Positions 58,391 to 64,000 of a stretch of 64,000 nucleotides of DNA are shown piece by piece. This DNA is from Nymphaea colorata (Eukaryota; Streptophyta; Magnoliopsida; Nymphaeales; Nymphaeaceae), in NCBI RefSeq assembly GCF_008831285.2, contig NC_045141.1, positions 436,001-500,000 on the forward strand, in the 5' to 3' direction. A program made the position numbers and the translations under genes. Within the stretch, counting starts at the first letter, position 1; each line of letters begins with the position of its first letter. The notes beneath the pieces are model-generated. The model was not told the origin of the DNA, searched no databases, and saw only the letters and a list, made by a program, of their open reading frames with translations.

Positions 58391-59566
58391 GGTACTTTTG
58401 TATCATCTCTATGAATTTTAACTTCTGTATAGTCCTGGATATGGTTATTTCATGTCACCTTGTCATCATCAAACATCATTATCATGTGCCTCTACATCAA
58501 TTCTACTAGTTGTCCATGCAAATCTTTTCGTAATTTTGTTCTATGATCCCACTGTAATCATATTATCCATAGGAACAGATCATTGGGTCGCTTGTTAGCT
58601 GTGCTGCTGAAGTTGATGGTGGTTGCAATTGCATCGTCATCCCCTTTTCTCATTACTAGCACCGTCGTCTCCTTTTCCCCAAGACTGGCCTTACAATATT
58701 GACAGATGTGTAGTAGCAAATTCATTCCCGGATTGTGCACCAAGCTTGTACTGCCACCTGCCTTCTAGATATTTCCAACCGTTTCATGTCCCATCAACTT
58801 AATCGCTTTCATTAATCATTTGCAACAAGAACAGCAAAATCCCTTCGACTATTAGCACCATCAATCTTCAATATTTTTAACCAAATGACCAAGATTTTTC
58901 TAATTAAACTGCAAACACACGCTAAAGTGATGAAGATAATTATATAAATTTGTTGATTTTTGCAACATGAACTTTATTTCATATTGGGAATAGATCATCT
59001 TGGAAGATCTCCTTCTAATTAATATCCAACAGATATGTAAGGGGTCTCCGTCATCAATCTTTGAAGGGGCCATGTGGTGGGACATCTACTTTGCATGCAG
59101 TAGCTAGCTGTGATTAAGTTGCTGTACTTTGAGTTTATTTACCTCACAATGACAACAATGTGTAGTCCGAGTTGTCTGATTACATGTAGGTGCAGGTGGT
59201 GCTTTGTCATCAACTCTTAGTTGAACTAAGAAGGGGGAGCCAAAACTTTAGTAAGTTAGTAACTGCCTTAATATTAGTTTCTTTGTTTAAAATTGATTAA
59301 AACGTTTTTAATTTGTTAGTATGAGTACAGTTTGACGTTACATCAAATTGGTTGCAGAAGTTGAGTAAAAGCCAGTTTTTATGGTAAAAAGGTAATTTAA
59401 TTTCCTGCTTTTATTAGAGTTTATGTGTACCATATATGCCATTTTTTTCAGTTAATCAGGTGTTTTACCGAAACTTTACCTTCAGTTATGATTTGTATAA
59501 CTTATGATAATCTAGTGGTTAATAACCTTTAATTCTTCCTTGAGGTAATTACCGTTCCATTATAAA
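58391..59566. other. Spacer, no gene seen
   Basis: Mixed AT-rich DNA. Minus-strand open frames at 58558-58743 and 58900-59085 have no recognisable domain. Confidence 0.45.
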
Positions 59567-60176
59567 GGTGTGATCAAGGATGAGTGATTGGTCCTCAAAA
59601 CCAGTGTGAGACTAATCACTATGCTCTTTAATGACATATATTATATCCTTTAGTGTTTTGGATCCAATTTCATGTACGTATTTTTCATGCCATAAAAGCA
59701 TACAAAGTGCAACCAAGTAAAAGTGTGATTTTACATGGATTGCGAATAATGCAATTTAGTCTGGATGTTCCCTTGTGTCGTGTCTATATAGTCATCCTTT
59801 GCTTTCGTTGTATTTGCTTTGTTTATATTGAGTCTTGGTGTAAGCTTGAATGTTCACTTGTGTCGGAGCACCCTTCCAAAACCGGCCCCAAGTGTAAGAT
59901 TGAGATTTTTTGTTTTGGATGGTCGGCATGGGAATTTTGTAAGCAGCTTCGGCCATCCTTTTTAAGTAAAGTGTAAAGCTTGCTTGCTTTTCCTCGTGAT
60001 GTACTCAACTTTTTAAGTAAATATATTGTGAGTTTCTTTTCCACACTCTTTGCGTATTTTGTATCTTGAGTTTTCAAAAGGCGTTCAAGTGATCTGCACT
60101 TGAACAAGGCGAAGGCTTGCAGCTTACTGGCGAGAGTTTGTCGCGCCGCACAGTCCAAAGGAGTCGGCCCGTGACA
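59567..60176 (+). repeat. Probable 5' LTR of the right-hand Ty3/gypsy element
   Basis: The right end is suggested by CCCGTGACA (60176) followed by a PBS-like ACTGGTAT at 60177-60184. A TATA-like CTATATA lies at 59784-59790. The left end is uncertain: TGTGATCAAGG at 59567 is one candidate. The 3' LTR is outside the window, so the borders cannot be checked. Confidence 0.4.
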
Positions 60177-60371
60177 ACTGGTATATTATCCCAGATTCTG
60201 CTCAATCTGGGGAAGCGATTGGAGAGTCGGTGTAGAGCTTCACACCGGCTTGCTGCAGTTGAGGAAGACGCCTTGGCATCACAATTCAATTTGTGAGGTG
60301 CCAAAGGCAAGGAGCCGGCCCGTCTAGAGGAGACGAGTTTGGCCCATGACCAGGGAAACTAGGAGGAAACG

Positions 60372-63300
60372 GTGAATCAGTTGGTCGCAGATGTGGTCAC
60401 CCATGAGGAAGCCCTCGGCTTTGCTGTCAAAACCTTTGAGGGATTCAAGGAGGAGATGAAGTTGATGCGGGAACAGATGGCCGAGTCAGTGCCCATAAAC
60501 CGATCACTCTCTGACTTCGTGAAGACCCTACAGGACGAAGTCACTGGACTTCAGGCTTCAAACCAGAGATTGCTATGTACTCACTCAGCCAGTAGTAGTC
60601 AAGAGAGGACCAATAGGGTCGATGTTCAACGTCCGGCGAAGTACAGTGGTAACTGAGATGCTAGGGTGATCGACAACTTTATGTTCCAAGTAGACTACTA
60701 CCTGGACTTGCAGAACATAGTAGAGGAGGACTTGAAGATCAAGACCGTAGCGATGTTGTTAGAGGGAGATGCTGTGACTTGGTGGAGGTGGAAAATGTTG
60801 GACATTGAGAATGGAAACTACACGATTAGAAGCAGACAGGTGCCTTGAGAGATTATGTCAGGGCCTACCAAAAGGTCATGTTGGACGTGCCTATGATGCC
60901 AGAAAAAGATAAACTTCACTGGTTCATCATAGGGATCCAATCTTGGGCCCAAGCCGGCGTGGAGAGATCGAATCCAAAGACTTTGGAGCAAGCATATGTG
61001 GTAGCTGAGCGCTTGGCCGACACCCAACGCAAAAGCTACAATGATACCTTCAAGTCAATGAAGAAGTCTGACCACAGTGGTGAGAAAGAGGAACGACAAG
61101 ATAACAAAATTAATCAGTCTTCCAAAAGCCAATCGAGAGAAAACCCTTCTTTCACAAGGATTACACTGGGCCACCAAGAGAAGTGACTTGTTGGGTCTAC
61201 GGAAGAAAGCACCAAACATGCGTCTGCCCAGAACGTGTGAGACCTATCAGGTAGGCCAATGCCGCGAGGGCCACCGAAGGCGAGACCGAAGAAGGGCAAA
61301 CACGGATGGGTGCCACCCAAACGATCAATATTATCTAAAGTCGCGCAGTGTCTAGCAATATGGTGAATAAGGAGCTGATGTACCTAGATGTCACTCTGAA
61401 TGGAATGTCTACTGTTGCGATGGTAGACTCTGGGGCAACACATAACTTCGTCTCAAGAGAGGAGGTGGAGCGAGTGGGATTGAAGCCTGTGCCACAACAA
61501 AAGACCCTTAAAACGGTCAACTCTGAAGTCAGGCCCATCCTAGGAGAAGCAAAGGGTGTAACGGTTCAGATTGAAGGCTGGACGAGAGTCACCAACTTCT
61601 CCGTAGTACCCCTAAATGATTTCAAGGTGATTCTTGGGATGGAGTTTCTAGGGGCCAAAATGCGATGATGTTACCGAAGTTCAACACATTGACGTTAATG
61701 GGTGCAGACTAATCTCATACAGTGCACTGCCACTCCGCCAGAAGCAAGTCCCAGCCGATGTTGTCGGCAATGCAGATGAAGAAGGGTGTGCATCATGAGG
61801 AACAAACATTCCTCGTGGTCGTACGTCTACAAGAAGATGACCCTCAGCCGAGAGTCATTCCCCTAGGGCTAACCCCTGTCCTGAAGTAGTTCGAGGAAGT
61901 GATGCCCCCCGAGTTGCCCAAACGACTACCTCCTAGGCATGAAGTTGACCATGAGATTGACTTGGTTTCCAGAGCCAAGCCACCAGCTATGGTCCCTTAC
62001 AGAATGGGACCGGCCAAACTGAAGGAGCTGTGAAAGTAACTTGATGACATGCTTGAGTCAGGGATCATCCGTCCCTCTAAGGCACCATTCGGAGCCCTTG
62101 TATTGTTTTGGACGAAGCACGATGGCTCCTAGAGACTCTACAAGGATTATCAGGCTTTGAACATAATGACGGTGAAGAACAAGTATCTATTGCCTTTGAT
62201 TATGGACTTGTTCGACCAGTTGGGCAAGACGATGATCTTTTCAAAGCTAGACCTTCGTTCCAGCTACTGGCAAGTCAGAATCGTAGAAGGTGATGAATTG
62301 AAGACAACTTGCGTCACCTGCTATGGAGCGTATGAGTTCATAGTCATGCCATTCGGGTTGACGAATACTCCCGCAACTTTTTCGACTCTCCTAAACAAGA
62401 TATTCTACCCCTACCTTGACAAGTTTGTGGTAGTCTACCTTGATGACATTGTCGGTCACTTGAGGACGGTGTTCTAGGTACTCAAAGAAAATGATCTCTA
62501 TGTGAAGAAGGAGAACTACCTCTTTGGCAAAAGAGAGAACAGTTTCCTCGATTATATTGTAGGAAATGGCCAGCTATGAATGAACCCAGAGAAAGTGAAA
62601 GTTGTCAAAGACTAGAAGCCACCCTCAAATGTTCTTGAATTGTGGTGCTTTCTTGGGTTGGCCAATTACTATCGGTGGTTCATCACAGGGTATTCATTGA
62701 TAGCGGTGCCTCTCTCTGACCTACTCAAAAAGAATCGGTTCTGGATTTGGACTCAATCTGCCCATGATGCCTTTGAAGGCCTGAAGCGTACCCTTGTACA
62801 AGAGCCTGTTCTCAGATTGCCCGATCACTCAAAGCCCTTTAAAGTACACACAGACGCCTCAGATTTTGTCATCGGTGGGGTACTAATGCAAGACGGTCAT
62901 CTGATCGCCTATGAGAGCCGGAAGCTGAAGGACCTTGAGAAGCGGTACACAGTGTATGAACAAGAAATGACCACCATTCTGCATTGCTTGCGCATATGGA
63001 GGCATTACCTACTGAGGGTAGAGTTTGTCGTCAAGACAGATAATGTGGTCACAAGTTACTTCACGACTCAGAAGAAGTTATCTCTAAAGCAGGCTTGTTG
63101 GTAGGAATTCTTGGAGGAGTTTGATTGTGCTTTAGAGTACAAGGTTGGTAAGACCAACGTGGTAGCGGATGCGTTGACTCGAAAAGCAAAACTTGCAGCC
63201 TCTCGAGCGGGGACCTCTGAAGCCCAATTGGAGGGTGCACACATCGAGTGGGTTCGTGAAGGAATGCAGTAGGACTCATCGGCCCAACACTTGGTTGCCT

Positions 63301-64000
63301 TGGCCAAAGCGGGGAAGACTCGAAGATTCTGGCTACGAGATGGATTGCTATTTACCAAGGGCGGATGCATTTTCGTGCCGAAGTGGGGCAATATCCGGCG
63401 TGAACTAACAAAGAAGTGCCACGATACGCTTTGGGCTGCCATCCAGGCCAGGAGCTGACTCTGGCCCTTCTCGAATGGGGGTATTATTGGCCCCAGGTGC
63501 GCGATGATGTGGAGGTGTATGTGAAGACCTGTCTCATCTGCTAGCAGGACAAGGGGAGTAACCAGAAGCCTACCGGCCTGCTCGAGCTTCTTCCTGTTCT
63601 AGAGCATCCATGGGAGACCATCTCCATGGACTTCACTGTGAGTCTACCCAAAGTTGATGGCTAAAATTCTATCTTCATTGTTGTGGATAGGTTTTCTAAG
63701 TATGTCACGTTCATCCCAACTACGAAAGAGAGCCCAGCAAAGAAGACGACGAAGATGTTTGTGAAAAATATCGCGAAGTACTGGGGCATGCCAAAGAGTA
63801 TTGTGAGCGATCGCGATGCTCGCTTCATAGGCAAGTTTTGGCGTGAAGTATTTCAGTTGCTTGGCTCAGACTTGTTGTTTTCAACAAACTTCCACCCGCA
63901 GACTAACGGCCAGACCGAACGCATCAATGCCTTGTTGGAACAGTACCTACGACACTTTGTCAGCGCCAACCAGAAAAATTGGGTAAATTTGCTCGATGTT
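60372..64000 (+). pseudogene. Ty3/gypsy gag-pol, degraded, runs off the window
   Basis: Gag (60372-61190) opens with a coiled-coil-like acidic stretch (AVKTFEGFKEEMKLMREQM), then RPAKYSGN, LEGDAVTWWRWKML and a degenerate zinc knuckle (CWVYGRKHQTC, about 61190). Protease is 61348-61668 (MVDSGATHNFVSREEVERVG). RT is 61900-62470 ([30 protein letters not shown] and the VVVYLDDIV active site). RNase H is 62640-63190 (VHTDASDF, YESRKLK, RIWRHYLL). Integrase is from 63400: ETISMDFTVSLPKVDG, VVDRFSKYVTF, SIVSDRDARF and HPQTNGQTERINALLEQYL, so the three acidic catalytic positions are visible. At least ten stops or frameshifts interrupt it (for example at 60656, 60847 and 62031). Pol order is Ty3-type. 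A chromodomain, if any, would be beyond 64000. It is a different lineage from 18617-22860. Confidence 0.92.

Noticed and set aside
1-64000. Novel multi-gene system or biosynthetic cluster
   Set aside because: Every recognisable coding stretch belongs to a transposable element or an isolated gene relic, and none are co-oriented intact genes of one pathway.

Overview
This 64 kb window comes from a flowering-plant nuclear genome and is almost entirely transposable-element DNA and gene relics. The evidence is the plant-type Ty3/gypsy, Ty1/copia, LINE and hAT elements, tRNA-iMet primer-binding sites, a DUF3339 gene, an F-box/FBD fragment, a SAL1-like nucleotidase relic and long AT-rich spacers. 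I cannot place it to species. I see no intact protein-coding gene, no rRNA or tRNA gene, no CRISPR array and no bacterial-type operon.

Layout. 1-1608 is the 3' part of a hAT transposon whose left end lies outside the window. 1609-5567 is one copy of a duplicated genomic segment holding gene relics (a SAL1-like exon is recognisable); the second copy is 28449-37620. Copy 1 carries a 331-bp hAT MITE (4712-5042) and then a Tekay-like Ty3/gypsy element (5568-25583). The 5' LTR of that element is split by a 3.1-kb solo LTR (6148-9258) and by a 7-kb hAT element (10693-17676), which itself holds a related 3.3-kb solo LTR in inverted orientation (11689-14985). Three of these insertions have matching target-site duplications on both sides, so the nesting order can be read directly. 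The right LTR (22906-25583) is followed by a second primer-binding site and a second, truncated gag-protease region (to about 27138), so the structure is LTR-internal-LTR-internal.

Copy 2 of the segment contains a perfect 167-bp tandem duplication and a Ty1/copia element (30377-35823) with 5-bp TSDs and a gag-pol broken by several stops and frameshifts. 37621-42960 is gene-poor, with a 300-bp tandem repeat and a cluster resembling CACTA subterminal repeats. An F-box/LRR-FBD gene remnant (42967-43150 and 48931-49152) brackets a minus-strand L1-type LINE (about 43225-48640) that has lost most of its endonuclease.

49153-59566 is mostly non-coding. It has one unrecognised exon-like stretch (50614-50823), a minus-strand DUF3339 gene with a frameshift (53510-53715), a TTATA-rich minisatellite (54175-54640), a second cluster of CACTA-like repeats and a short telomere-like tract. 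From about 60176 to the window end lies a decayed Ty3/gypsy gag-pol that runs off the edge.

The coding regions do not work together as a pathway. The value of the window is as a stratified record of insertion, recombination and decay. I did not find convincing evidence for a new biological system.
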